NCBI RefSeq assembly: GCF_026745355.1
Contig: NC_079206.1
Coordinates: forward strand, 37,448,402-37,512,401
Length of the DNA: 64,000 bases
DNA from: Beta vulgaris subsp. vulgaris
Taxonomy: Eukaryota > Streptophyta > Magnoliopsida > Caryophyllales > Amaranthaceae
Direction of reading: 5' to 3'
Below, piece by piece: positions 47,131 through 58,977 of the stretch. The position numbers and the translations under genes were made by a program. The notes under the pieces are model-generated. The model made no database searches. It was given only the letters and a program-made list of their open reading frames with translations, and was not told the DNA's origin. How positions within the stretch are numbered: position 1 is the stretch's first letter; the number at the start of each line of letters is the position of its first letter.

Positions 47131-48475
47131 CAGTCCCGGTTTGCAATCGATGGGTGGTGACACCTCTTGAAGATGGAATAGAAGAAGGTGCCAATGCAGT
47201 CTCAGTTTATGAAGTAAATGTAAATGATTGGCGTCAACCACTCATGGATTACTTAGAACATGGAAAGTTGCCAAGTGATCCTAAACACAAGACGAAAATT
47301 CGACGACGAGCTCCGCGCTTCATCTACTACAAGGAGACGCTTTATAGACGTTCATTTCTTGGAACCTGGTTGCGGTGCCTTGGAGACGAAGAAGCGATCA
47401 AAACATTAGAAGAGGCTCATTCAGGAGTTTGCGGTGCCCATCAAGCTGGTCCAAAGCTTCACGATCGGATCAAAAAATTGGGGTATTTTTGGCCAACCAT
47501 GGTTCAAGATTCCATGGAATTTGCAAAAAGATGCGAAGCTTGTCAGTATCATTCCAATTTCATTCATCAGCCTCCGGAGCCACTGCATCCTACTGTGACA
47601 TCTTGGCCATTTGAAGCGTGGGGTCTCGACATTGTTGGTCCAATCACACCAAAGTCCTCGGCCGGCCACGCCTACATCCTCGCAGGCACAGACTATTTCT
47701 CCAAATGGGCAGAAGCAGTTGCTCTTCGAGAAGTTAAGAAGGAAAATGTCGTTGATTTTGTTCGAAATTACATCATATATCGCTAAAGTGTACCTCGTTA
47801 TATAATCACAGACAATGGCACACCATTTTGCAACAGATTGATGACAAGCCTCTGTGAGAAGTTCAAATTTGCACAACGTAAATCCTCGATGTATAACGCT
47901 CCTGCTAATGGGTTGGCTGAGGCTTTCAACAAAACACTTTGCACTTTGCTGAGTAAGGTTGTATCGAAGCATAAGCGAGATTGGCATGAGAAGCTCGGTG
48001 AAGCATTGTGGGCATATCGTACTACGTATAAAACACCAACTCAATCAACACCCTATGCACTCGTGTATGGAGTAGAGTCAGTATTGCCATTGGAAATACA
48101 AGTCCCATCATTGAGGATAGCCATTCAAGAAATCTTACGACGGAAGAAAATGCTAAGATTCGGCTGGCAGAATTAGAATCACTTGATGAAAAAAGACTTG
48201 AAGCACAACAGAAGTTGGAATGCTACCAAGCCCGTCTGACACGTGCATTCAATAAGAAGGTGCGAGTACGTTCTTTTCAAGTTGGAGATATGGTCCTTGA
48301 TGTGAAGAGGCCCATCATTGTCTCTCACAAAACGGGGAGCAAGTTCGACTCAAAATGGGATGGCCCGTATGTGGTTCAGGAAGTATACACAAATGGAGCA
48401 TACAAGATTGTTGATGCTGATGGATTGCGCATAGGCCCTATCAACGGGAAGTTCTTGAAGCGTTACTATCCTTGA
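47127..48475 (+). pseudogene. Integrase and pol C-terminus of the inner element
   Basis: The zinc-binding region is at 47415-47560 (HSGVCGAHQAGPKLHDRIKK, CEACQYHS). The catalytic core has Asp in WGLDIVGPITPKS and in ITDNGTPFCN, and Glu in NGLAEAFNKTL. Frame breaks occur near 47786 and 48160. The C-terminal part, 48215-48475, has VGDMVLDVKRPI, SKWDGPYVVQE and NGKFLKRYYP and ends in TGA. This is the end of the sense coding region. Confidence 0.9.
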
Positions 48476-48652
48476 AGTCTTTCACCATGTACACTCCTAA
48501 GCAAGAGTATAAACTGCATATTCATATAATAAACACAAAAAAATAGTGTTAGACGAACTACGTTGGCTTGATCTTGTGGAGTGAATTCCTTTGCTTCATA
48601 AGTACGTAGGCAGCTTGAAGAAGTCATCTATACTTCAAGTCCAGCCCCACCA

Positions 48653-48675
48653 AAAAAAAAAAAAAAAAAAAAACA
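48653..48675. repeat. A run downstream of pol
   Basis: About 22 consecutive A's between the end of pol and the 60-bp tandem repeat. Similar A runs occur at 52020-52141. Confidence 0.8.
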
Positions 48676-48690
48676 AAGAATACCCTTCAT

Positions 48691-48912
48691 TGTAATACTC
48701 CTGGCCCGCAAGAGTATAAACTGTGAACGGCGAAAAAACAAAATAAAAAAAATGTAATACTCCTGGCCCGCAAGAGTATAAACTGTGAACGGCGAAAAAC
48801 AAAATAAAAAAAATGTAATACTCCTGGCCCGCAAGAGTATAAACTGTGAACGGCGAAAACCAAAATGAAAAATGTAATACTCCTGGCCCGCAAGAGTATA
48901 AACTGTGAACGG
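48691..48912. repeat. Tandem repeat, 59-62 bp unit, four copies
   Basis: Units start at 48691, 48753, 48814 and 48873. Each begins TGTAATACTCCTGGCCCGCA and contains AGAGTATAAACTGTGAACGG followed by an A-rich tail of variable length. A diverged partial unit (CTCCTAAGCAAGAGTATAAAC) lies earlier at about 48493. Units are nearly identical except in the A runs. The minus-strand frame through them is only a repeated peptide. Confidence 0.92.
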
Positions 48913-49109
48913 TTTAAAAAAATAAATAAAACATAAACATTCAGACATGTGTTTTATAAGAGAATCAAACGCGTATTGCAAGTATTCTTTATTACTAAGT
49001 CAAATGGTCATGTGTTCTATTTCACAAAAGAGAATGGAATAACAAACTAAGACAATTCACTAGTCTCATAAGTCAAAACTAACAAAAAAGGAGTGAAGAA
49101 AAGAGTGAT

Positions 49110-51944
49110 CTACGGTTCCCATCGCAGGGTCTTCAACGCCTCATGGACCTCATCAAGACACTCCTTTGTTGCCGATAGCTCAGTCTCCACTCGCTTGACA
49201 TCGACAACTCGTTCTTCAAGAGAAGTATGTGATTTTGTCAAGACTTTCACTGTTGTTACGTGCTCCTCAAGAAGGTGTTTTGAATCTGCAATGACTATCA
49301 CAAGATTGTTCTCCTTGATGGTCAGCTCTGCGAGTTCTGCCTTCAATCGAGTTTGGTTTTGGTGGATGTCTTTCATCTCTCCTTCAAGTGTCCGAACTCG
49401 TTCTTCTTCCTTTTGGCGACGACTCACAGCACTACTCAAGTCTGATTCTGCTGTCAAAAGTTGTTGCTCAAGCACGCTCAAAGCAGGTTTCTCTGCATGC
49501 GTCTTTTGTTGAGAACGAAATCTCAAACCACACTCTATGTACTTTTCAGCAAGCCCTTGTAAGAAGGAAATATCGATATCTTTGCTTGTAATATACTGGA
49601 AAAGTTCTTCACATTCCTGCTTTAAGTCGTGAATTTCATCCAGAGGGGTTTCTAATAGCTTCTTCTTAATGGACTCGACCATATAGCTCGCAGCATGTCG
49701 TTCTGCTCGTAAGATCACATCTCGAACATTTTGAGAGGGCGTCTTAGCAGAAACAGTAGGGACATCAACAATGTCGCTAGAATCACGCATCAAAATGCAG
49801 GCGACAGTTTGGACTATGACAGGATCATGAGAGGCGTCAATCAACTCTTGATCCGGAGAAGCGAATGTATTGTTGCAGGCTCGAAGCTCCTCAGCAATGT
49901 CCATTTCACTCTGGTCATCCTAAATACACAAAGAAAGAGGTAGGATGTAAGAATCAAAAACAAAAAGAAAAAGGAGAATGAGGTAGAACATTAAGCAACT
50001 TACTTGTGTTTCCTCATGATCTGATTCCTCATCATAGCCATTACCGAAGATGTCGTCAAAAACCGATTTCTCGTCTTTACCACCTTTTGCAACAACTTCA
50101 CGCGGAAGGGGAGGTACACAATGACTCGTTAGCTTGACCTTCAGCTTGCGTTTCTCTTCAGGCTCGATGAGAATCTTGGCAGCTTTCTCCTTTGGTGAAC
50201 TAGGAGAATCATTCACCTTTCTTTTTCTTAACTTACTCTGGCCACGAGTTTTAGAGACATCTGGAGGACTCGAAGGGCGCAACGAATAAGTTAGTGAATA
50301 GACCGATTTCCACCAAGATACAAAGGCAGGGTAGTCCGAGCTTGGATGCTAGTACAACGACCAGGTATCAGGAAAGAGGAGTTGGTCCCAAGGAGAACAC
50401 TCGTGCTGAATAGGCTAAATAAGCGATCCTGTCTGGGAAATTTTTGGATCTCCAGCTCGCCAGGCAAATCTTGGTAAAAACCAAATTGTCGACTAAACCT
50501 ATGAGGGCTGTACTGCTGAATCACGAAGCAATTATCATGCCTCAAGGTTACAAAGCTAGAACTCATACTAAGGAATAGTCCGGCAGTCTGACGGGATTGC
50601 ATGTTATCATCAATAAAATCTTCATCCCTGCTTCTGTTCACAAAAGTAGCAAGCCAAGAAATTGACTTGTTCGATCGGATAAGAGACCTTGCTTCTGAGC
50701 TATTGAAAGATAAGGCTGCTTCATGACCATGAAAATTAATCATTCGGGCACCAACTGAAACATGTGCGGTCGAGCGATGGCTTGGAAAGTAGCTGGCGAT
50801 CCAAGCATATACAAAATGCGCAGGAAATGAACCCGGATGTTTGCCTGGTGAAGAGGAAATACAAAGCTCTCCCATGCCTCTATAAATGCTCGCAAGGACA
50901 GGAATAGCTAAGGAAATTTCACGACCGCTTGCAAGGTATGATGCAGGTTTGAAAACACCAGGACGAATATGACCCTGATTCTTTAAAGGAAGGGCAAAAG
51001 AGCAAATCCAGCATGAAAGGAAAGCTGCGAGATAGGTTTCACGACGATGAGCCTCCGGAATGTCTAGGTCAAGAAGCCTCCATGAGTAGTGTCGCCCCAT
51101 GGCTGAGGGTTCCCAAATGCTGAAAAATCTTTGGCATATACAGGGTAAATCGCCTTTTTTCGTGTGCTTTTGGGTGGTGCTGAGTACTTGGGAGAGTCAC
51201 GGAACCAAAAGCGCACCATTCTTCAAAAGTGACACCTGTCCTGTTAGATTTTGTTGTTAAATGGCGAAAAGCTTTAAACAAGTATGCACAATGTGGGGAA
51301 GACGTAGATCGTGCTCCGCTTTGGATTCTTCAAACACTTTGGCAGGGATCACCTCGTCATAAAGAAGACCAGAGATGGGCAAACCACCAAGGACATGAAT
51401 GTCCCACAAGCTGATAGACATCTCTCCCTCCGAAAGAAGTACAGTGTTTGTTAGAGGACACCATGATTCGCAGAAAGTTTGCATAACTGAACTGTCGCAC
51501 TTATAAATGAACATGGAGCATAGACAACATCGATAGATGGAATGCGGGAAAGGGCACTTCTGAAATGGCGCAAGATGTCTTCTAACTACTCCCAATAGCA
51601 GGGGATGTGCCTAAACTCGACTCCAATGTGCATATTCGGACTCCACCTAGCCTCTTTTTGTGAAATGCGTTCATGAAGTGTAGGCAGTGGTTTGATCTCA
51701 GTGCATGATGATGAGAGAGCGAGAAGAACTGGTTTGGAGGGTCTCTGGGCAGATGGTTTGCCTTCACAAATGTCTTTCCACCAATATTTCAGGCTGGGAG
51801 GTAATGTAATACTACCCAATCCTTCGCAAAAGGTCCGATCATGGGGCTATATGGACGTAATTGGGCTTTAAGTTCATCGTTTGCATCGTCAACAGTCTCT
51901 ATATGATCTCCAGTAGATGCTTTGACGGATTCAAATCGCACCAT
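49110..51944 (-). pseudogene. Antisense gene with plant mobile domain (PMD) and coiled-coil tail, broken
   Basis: Read on the minus strand from ATG 51944 the product resembles the aminotransferase-like plant mobile domain family: EFRHIPCYWE, then TFCESWCPLTNTVLLSEGEM, SISLWDIHVLGGLPISG, FEEWCAFG, ETYLAAFLSCWICSFALPLK and IRPGVFKPASYLASGREISL. After a basic linker (50000-50282) an 84-bp GT..AG intron (50003-49920) joins to a coiled-coil C-terminus rich in Glu/Lys heptads, stopping at 49110. Frame breaks lie near 51812, 51595, 51260, 51085 and 50287. PMD genes occur as host genes and inside transposons; here the gene lies between pol and the 3' LTR of a gypsy element, in opposite orientation. 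Function unknown; it no longer encodes a full protein. Confidence 0.8.
49920..50003 (-). other. Probable intron of the antisense PMD gene
   Basis: On the minus strand GTAAGT follows GAAACACAA and a TTTAG acceptor precedes GATGACCAG. Removing 84 bp keeps one frame from the acidic stretch (DEESDHEETQ) into the coiled-coil part. An intron in this orientation shows that the antisense gene has its own transcript, since the sense genomic RNA would not splice it. Confidence 0.7.
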
Positions 51945-52019
51945 GTTGTTCCTGAAAAATTAAAAAGGAAGTAAAGTCAAAATGGTACATATATTTTATG
52001 TATGTTTAATAAGACAAAA

Positions 52020-52105
52020 GTTAAAAAAAAAAAAAAAAAAAAGAAGAAAACAATTCAAAAAAAAAAAAAAAAAAAGAAAAAGGAGATGAATAAGTTAGTG
52101 GTTTG

Positions 52106-52141
<36 letters not shown>
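52020..52141. repeat. Three long A-rich runs
   Basis: A runs of about 17, 18 and 31 bases lie between the start of the antisense gene and a GC-richer tandem repeat. On the minus strand these are T runs upstream of the antisense start. Confidence 0.85.
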
Positions 52142-52143
<2 letters not shown>

Positions 52144-52423
52144 GTGAGCAGTAAGTCATGTATCATGAATTCCATGACATATGAAGTTATATGGCTTTAT
52201 TTTGGCGGGAAAAAACAAAAACTTTCAAATCTCATATTTTTCTCTCTCCTCCATTCACGAAACCTCACAAAACCTTCCATTCATATTTTTGGATGAATTT
52301 GATATGCCTAAAAGAGGAGAACAACAGTGTGCTTGCCAAGCTTACAGAAGAAGAAAGATATAAGCAAGTAGAGAATAAAAATCAAACCTTGCAACGTTGT
52401 AGTAATCCTGTCAGATACCAAGG

Positions 52424-52660
52424 GCCTCGGGGCAGTGCAATGCGGATGTGGTAGTGCTGGCGAGACCACGGCTCGGGAACACAGGGCCTCGGGCAGTGCA
52501 ATGTAGTTGTGGTAGTACTGGTATGGTGGCAAGATCACGTCTTCGGAAACGCAGGGCCAGGGGGCAGAGCAAAGCGGGTGTGGTAGTGCTGGCGGGACCA
52601 CGACTCGGAAACGCAAAGGCCTCGGGGCAGTGCAGTATAGTACTGGTGGCAGTGTGTATG
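52424..52660. repeat. Tandem repeat, 64-70 bp unit, about 3.5 copies
   Basis: Units begin GGGCCTCGGGGCAGTGCAAT with variants and share GTGGTAGTGCTGGCGAGACC and CTCGGAAACGCA. GC content is far above that of the flanking DNA. It lies in the 3' region of the inner element, upstream of the antisense gene in that gene's direction, so it could be in its promoter. That is inference. Confidence 0.85.
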
Positions 52661-52664
52661 GCTT

Positions 52665-53372
52665 CGACTTATGCTCGGTGTCGGTTTCGGGTCCTCCGCG
52701 TGTAGAAGGTCGCGTCTTGCTTTGATGGTGGAGTGAGATTTGTGCGTCAAAGTGATATTATATAGTGTGGGAAGAAGTGTTTGAGTTGGATAAAAAAAAA
52801 TCTATAAATTTATCTATCCTAAAACGTAAGGGATTTAGATTGATTTTTAGATTGAAAATTTTTATCTTATTCGACCTATAGTTCAGTTAAAACTGGAAGA
52901 TAAACAATTGTTCAGGGAATAAATTTATGAGTTGGATAAAACTCTGAAAATTTACTTATCCTAAACCACAAAAGATTTGGATTAAAGTTTGAAGCAACAA
53001 TTATTTCCTTCAAATTCCGTAAAATCCGGCCAAACATGAAAGACGAGCGTTTTGAGGGAAGAGCAAATTATATCCTAAGTTGTAAAGTCAACCACAAAAA
53101 AATTTGGGCTTCGGTTTGCAAGACCAATATCATGATTTGGTTAACTGAAAGGAAGTCAACAAGATTTTTGTGGGCTTTGTTTTTAGTGTTGTTAATCTGC
53201 TATGAGTAGAAGCAGTCTAAGGGAGTTTAATTATCTCTTGGGTTTTGCCCACAGAAAAGTAGCTCTGTTAAGACAATATGGTCATGGGCTTGTATGTTAA
53301 AAAATTTCGAGACTTAATCACAATCAAAACACTCAAAATCGTGTATGTGATACAGTCTCGAGGGGGGCAATT
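52665..53372 (+). other. 3' non-coding region and polypurine tract of the inner element
   Basis: No gene is visible. The stretch is AT-rich, with a repeated TTATCCAACTC/GAGTTGGATAAA word. It ends in TCTCGAGGGGGGCAATT immediately before the 3' LTR (53358-53372), the expected purine tract for plus-strand priming. Confidence 0.7.
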
Positions 53373-53962
53373 TGTAGGCATAAAATTTTTATTATATGCC
53401 ACATCACACATTAAAGTCAAATGTTGACTTTTGTTAATAAATGATCATCTAAATTAATTAATTTGGGCTCACCATTAAACGTGGCCTATTTTTAATTAAA
53501 TCATTTATTATTGAGTTTTGGACTCATTAAATGAAAGTTGGACTATCATGTCTGTGAGGCCCAAGAGGCAGGTCAAGTGGAAACCCTAGGGTTCTCCTAA
53601 CTCTATAAATAGAGAGCTCCTCCTCATTTGTCAGGGGGAACAAAAAAAAGGAGAAGACTAAAAGAAAGAGAGAGAAAGCTGCTCCAGAGTTCAGAAACTC
53701 TCCCACTCCACGCATTCAAATCAAATCAAATCATCTGATTTAGAAGAAGAACAACATGCATCAAAGCCGTTCTATTCTAAAAAACCATACTTGAAGGAGA
53801 TCAAGCCGGAGGCCCTCATTCAAGAAAAATCAAATCATTCGTGGAGATTGAATCAGTGGATGTTTATATTAGAGATTGTATTCATAATTTTATATTAATA
53901 AAATTATCATTTGTTCACATATTTTGATTCCATTTTGCAGACATCTAAAATTTGTGTTTACA
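53373..53962 (+). repeat. 3' LTR of the inner gypsy element (590 bp)
   Basis: Near-identical to 40346-40938. Ends TGTTTACA, followed by the right target duplication GAACT at 53963-53967. Confidence 0.95.
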
Positions 53963-54961
53963 GAACTCAAAGAGGGAAAGATGCCATAATGGTGGTTGTG
54001 GATCGTTTCTCTAAGATGGCTCACTTTGTTCCTATGCACAAGACTGATGATGCAACACATGTAGTTGACTTATACTTCAGAGAGATCATTAAGCTACATG
54101 GGATACCAAGAAGCATTGTATTTGATAGGGATTCTAAATTCCTGACTCACTTTTGGAGGTGTTTGTGGCGCATGGTTGGTACTAAGCTACTCTTTAGTAC
54201 TAGTCATCATGCTCAAACAGATGGCCAAACTGAGGTTACAAATCGCACTTTGGGGGCTTTACTAAGGGGTTTGGTGAGTAAGACATAAAAGGATTGGGAT
54301 ATCAAGCTTGCTCATGCAAAATTTGCTTATAATAGAGCACATTCATCTACTACATCTCATTCGCCATTCAAGGTAGTATATGGTGTTAATCCTTCACTTC
54401 TTATTGATTTTGTTGCAATGCGTGAACATGACATACATACGGATGCAAAGAAGAGGTTAGAAACATTCAACAAGACTTGTGAACAAGTCAAGGCAAGGAT
54501 TGAGAAGATGAAAATCCAATACAAGACATACAAGGGCTAATAAAGGGCGCAAACAACATAGGTTCAAGGTTGGTAATCTTGTATGGATACATTTGAGGAA
54601 GGAAAGGTTCCCTAGGAAGAGGAAGAATAAGCTCATGCCTCGGGCAGATGGTCCATTTGAGGTAATTGGAGTCATTAGAGATAGTGCTTACAAGATAGAT
54701 TTGGAAGATGAGTTTAGGAATGTGATTGCTACTTTCAATGTGGGTGATCTATCTCCTTACTATGATGATGAGAATTTGAGGGCAAATTATTTTGTGGAGG
54801 GGGAGAATGATATGGATGCAAAGGCACTTGTTATCCATGAACCTATTGACTTGATCATGGACACTCTAGGGTTTGAAATTAAGAGTAAGAATCAAGCCTT
54901 GGCTTGTATGGTGACATGGAGCATGGAAGGAGGCGTGGGATGGAGTGAAGAGGAATCCTAG
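53963..54961 (+). pseudogene. Outer Ty3/gypsy pol, right part: integrase core and C-terminus
   Basis: Continues the integrase interrupted at 40345: [32 protein letters not shown] (second catalytic Asp), [18 protein letters not shown] (catalytic Glu), then after a stop near 54286 DWDIKLAHAKFAYNRAH and SPFKVVYGVNPS. Two stops near 54538 precede the C-terminal part (FKVGNLVWIHLRKERFP, LMPRADGPFEVIG, TFNVGDLSPYYDDENL). The frame ends at 54961. The family is a plant gypsy lineage; I did not see a clear chromodomain. Confidence 0.9.
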
Positions 54962-55600
54962 TTATGTTAGGATTACTTCTTGCTTGCTACATAGAATCCT
55001 AGTTCTGTTAGGATTGCTATGTTATTATATATCTAGTAGATAGATTTTATGTTTTTACAAGATAAACATGTGCTTGTACATGTTATCTTTAGGCGTGTGG
55101 TTTTACTAATTAGATTAGGATAAGTTTATGTTTTCCTAGTAGAATTTAGCATAGATCTTTTAAGTTTTCCTAGTTGGATAGCATAGGTTGTACCGTATAT
55201 GTAGGGGCCGGATTTTCAATAATACATAGTTTAGTTTTGTGTTTTATACATCTTATTGATTGTCTGCTTGAGATCTTAATTAACAAATCAAACCATTAAT
55301 AATTCTTCAAGAGTGTTGAATTCTTAGTGTTAAACATCTTAAATGCAGGCGTGATTTTAAGAGTGTTTAAATTCTTTTATTCAAGTTTCAGGAGTGATCT
55401 TGAGTGAAGAAATATCCCTTGTGCTCGACTTTTATACCTGTTATTCGAAGTTCTTGAAGTCTTTTCTTCAAGATTCTTATTCATAACCTGATTATTAGAC
55501 TTCTTGGTTTAGTAATCATATCAATGTTGGATGCTATATTTGAGAGGACTTGTTCGCATTCATCTTGGAAATGAGTTCCTTGGTCTTATGGGGGGATTGT
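54962..55600 (+). repeat. 3' LTR-like region of the outer gypsy element
   Basis: Directly after pol come two CCTAGTT(C/A)TGTTAGGAT words, TTTAGGCGTG, a TATGTAGGGGCC box, and an A/T-rich leader with TTCTTCAAGAG repeats. The first 250 bp resembles 2485-2850. Ends not fixed. The matching 5' LTR is not in the window, in line with the missing 5' half of the element. Near 55590 ATGGGGGGATTGTTAGTGA looks like a purine tract plus LTR start of yet another element, cut off by the array that begins at 55656. Confidence 0.45.
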
Positions 55601-57439
55601 TAGTGATAAATAATTGTCTTTTCTAAGAAGGCAGCTACATGTTGGCCTTTAATTTTGTAACTGCCCGCTCTTTCGAGCTGCTAACGGAAACACACTCAAC
55701 ATCCATAAGCAACAATTAACTCTTAATGAAATTACTTCGCAGCGAAAAATATCCTTAAATACACAAATATCTCGACTAAAATTCCCAAAATATTATACAA
55801 CGAAACATAAATAACTATTCTTAAACCAACTATCCAAAATACAAGCTTAATCCTTAAGCCACGACAACATATTAATCTTGCTCCACTTCGAATTCCGAGC
55901 TCACAACACCAAACCTGCAACAATGTTTGACTCTGCCACCCACCAAGTGACAGGCCACAAAAATAACAACACTATTAGTAAAACTGAGTACACACTGTGT
56001 AATAGAAAATACAAGTTTAGGTGTATTTTGAAAACTAACACATAGCTATAATAACAAATAATCACATTCAACTCAGTTATTATCGTTTCACAAAATCAAA
56101 TCGTTTGGCATGAACGGGAATGGAGAGTGGTACTACGCAGTACCAACTGTCTCCAAACTATTGAGGGTCGTCACCCCACATTTTATTGTTCTGCTTGCAA
56201 GACTTAACAGGACATGTCCTATAACGCCAGGAATTCGCCCTTCCTGGAAGGCAACAGTTAGGGACTCTACCCGCCCTAACTCGGGTGCATGTTCATGCCT
56301 CACTTTCATATATATAAAATAAGATATTTAATGTTCATACTTGAATCCTCAATACTCATAACATAACACCATATTCGACCTTATCTGGTCTTAACTCAAC
56401 TCATATCTGGATCATTTCCTCATTATCATACCAAATCATATTTTGAGAAATATAGTATTTTCGAACAATTTCAATAATTGAACAAAAGGATACTTTTATA
56501 ACAATCCAATAGAAATTCACAACTAACTCATGGAGATGCATCTATAATCATGACAATAACTATAAACGATATATGATATCTAAAATTTAGTATAACGCAC
56601 ACAGGAGCATTTAAATATATTTTGCTGAACCTAAAGGTTACCTCAACTCTATAACAATTATATGAAACCTCCAAGCATCATAACTTTATTTCCCATATCA
56701 TCTTGAATTATATACGTCTACATAGCCATCCTCCAACAACCACCTCACAATAACATCAATAATCAATAACCAAACTTAAACTAATTCCCAATTCACAAAT
56801 TATCAACCTTTAACATCCCAATTCCTTAATCATAATTCTAAATTATATAACTAAACCAACTAAACATAACTCACAATCTTACCTAAATCAAGAACATAAT
56901 TTGGCTACCAACAAATATATATTGAGAATATAAAGCTAACTCGACACATAAATAAACCTCAATAAAGTGATTTCTATCTTGCACTAAAATCCTTAACCAA
57001 CCGAATAACAATTCCAACAACACAATTTCATAATTCCGAACGATACTCCATTCCAAAATCATCCTCCAATAATCACCTCATAACAATAACAATAATCAAC
57101 AACCAATCTTAATTATTCTAATTAAATTCTTCTAATGCAACCACTATGCTAATCAAACTAAATCCCGCAAATAGAAATTAACGAAGTCAATCCCATAACT
57201 CATAACTGGACTTCATACATATTAACTCCAACTACAATAATCCTAACAGACTCCCATTTTTAAGATTATGATTTCTATCACATCATCAACAACGCCTATC
57301 CGATAATACATCTTAATTAACCATAATAGAGATGAGAAAATTAGTCACTAAACAACCTGTAATCACATCACTTGATCTAAATCAATAAGCTTTTCTAAAA
57401 TCATCAACAACTTAGTTTTCTTAACTCAACTAATAAACT

Positions 57440-57920
57440 ACTATAACAACACCAGAAGAACATAACAACAGCAACCACAAAACCAGCCACCACCACTACA
57501 ACAACACAACAACAAAAACAACAACGTAACCCCACCACAACAACTACATGGCAGCCACCAACCAGACCAACAACAACCAATAACTATGGCACATCACCAC
57601 CACAACAACAATCCCACACCAACAATAATATAATATCAACACCACCACTAGCAATAACAACAACAGTACCACAACAACAAAACAACAACACCAGAACAGG
57701 ACAACAACAACAACAGCAACACAACAACAACAACAATAACAACTTCACAACTCCGCCACAACAACTTCACGCACCAACAACAACTTCACGCACCAACAAC
57801 AACAATAACAACTTCACAACTCCACCACAACAATAACAACACTCTAGAGCAACCACAACAACAATCTACACAACACTTACAACCACTAGTTTTAACACAA
57901 ACAATAGCAACAACGACAAA
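57440..57920. repeat. CAA/ACA-rich low-complexity region in LTR A
   Basis: About 480 bp of CAACAA, CCACCA and AACAAC words with a repeated AACTTCACGCACCAACAAC word near 57770. The corresponding region in LTR B is 61085-61555. Confidence 0.85.
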
Positions 57921-58599
57921 TAACAACTCGAGCTTGAACCACTAATGAAGAATTCTGAAATTTAAAGAAAAATAGACAAGAGGTGTGTACCTCTGCTCAA
58001 GTAGAGCAGGGACGAAAACAAAGCACAAGAGGGAGCTGAGCTCTGGCGGTTCGTTGCGGCAAAGGGCAACAGCAACACGACAGCGGCGACGACGACACTT
58101 CGCTCGCGGTAGGAAACAGAGAAGGGGGAAGCATCGTGAGATCTCCGGCAACCTCAGAAAACGCCGGCGAGGCGCAGTGCAGGTGAGCGAGAGAACCCGA
58201 AGGTTCAGGGGGAGGAGAGAGATACAAGGGTGCGACAAACAACTGTGGTGGCTTGCGAGCAGCACCACACGCACAGCAAGAACACCGGCGAGCCAACCGA
58301 ATTCTAACGAGACCGAGAGCAGGGGACGAGAGAGTGAATTGAGTATTTGGGTTTCGGGTTTCCTTTTCACGGGGGTTGGGGTCTCCTTCTTTTGGGTGTG
58401 AGAAATAACTAGAGAGAGAAATGAAGGAGTTTTGGTTTTGGAGCCTCTCTGAGTTTTATTTACTTTGTGGACGGACATAAGGAGTGTTGGGTTTTTGGGT
58501 TTATCTCATCCAAACAAACCGACAAGTGCAAAAGAAATGGGCCGACTAATTTTCTATTTGCCCAAATAACCGTCAACTTAAACTTAAAATCCGAAAATG

Positions 58600-58825
<226 letters not shown>

Positions 58826-58977
58826 TCCATAAAATTAAACAAATAAATATATTACAAACACGACAAATAGAAATCATATTCCACAACTCAAAATAAAATA
58901 AGAATTTTTGAAGCATAATTAATTTAATAAATATATTTTGCTTTTAAATAAAGGCTCATAAAAACAGGGCTATTACA

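Larger units (their letters stand above)
40346..53962 (+). mobile_element. Inner Ty3/gypsy element, Tat-type, with LTRs (13617 bp)
   Basis: Both LTRs are present (40346-40938 and 53373-53962), each starting TGTAGGC and ending TTTACA. Internal order: leader, gag, protease, RT-RNase H, a second RNase H, integrase, then a long 3' region with a tandem repeat, an antisense PMD-like gene, A-rich runs and another tandem repeat, then a purine tract. The dual RNase H and extra antisense gene are features of the Tat lineage. gag-pol carries many stops and frameshifts although the LTRs are almost identical. It is inserted in the integrase gene of another gypsy element. Confidence 0.95.

Noticed and set aside
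48691..48912. CRISPR-like array (four regular repeats)
   Set aside because: Units are contiguous tandem copies without unique spacers, in a plant retrotransposon.
48628..48981. Minus-strand frames with repeated CGPGVLHFF-type peptide
   Set aside because: Produced by the 60-bp tandem repeat and A runs; no start context or family.
57942..58478. Minus-strand 178-codon frame in LTR A
   Set aside because: The counterpart in LTR B is broken by frameshifts and the peptide has no recognisable domain; it coincides with the GC-rich leader-like part of the LTR.
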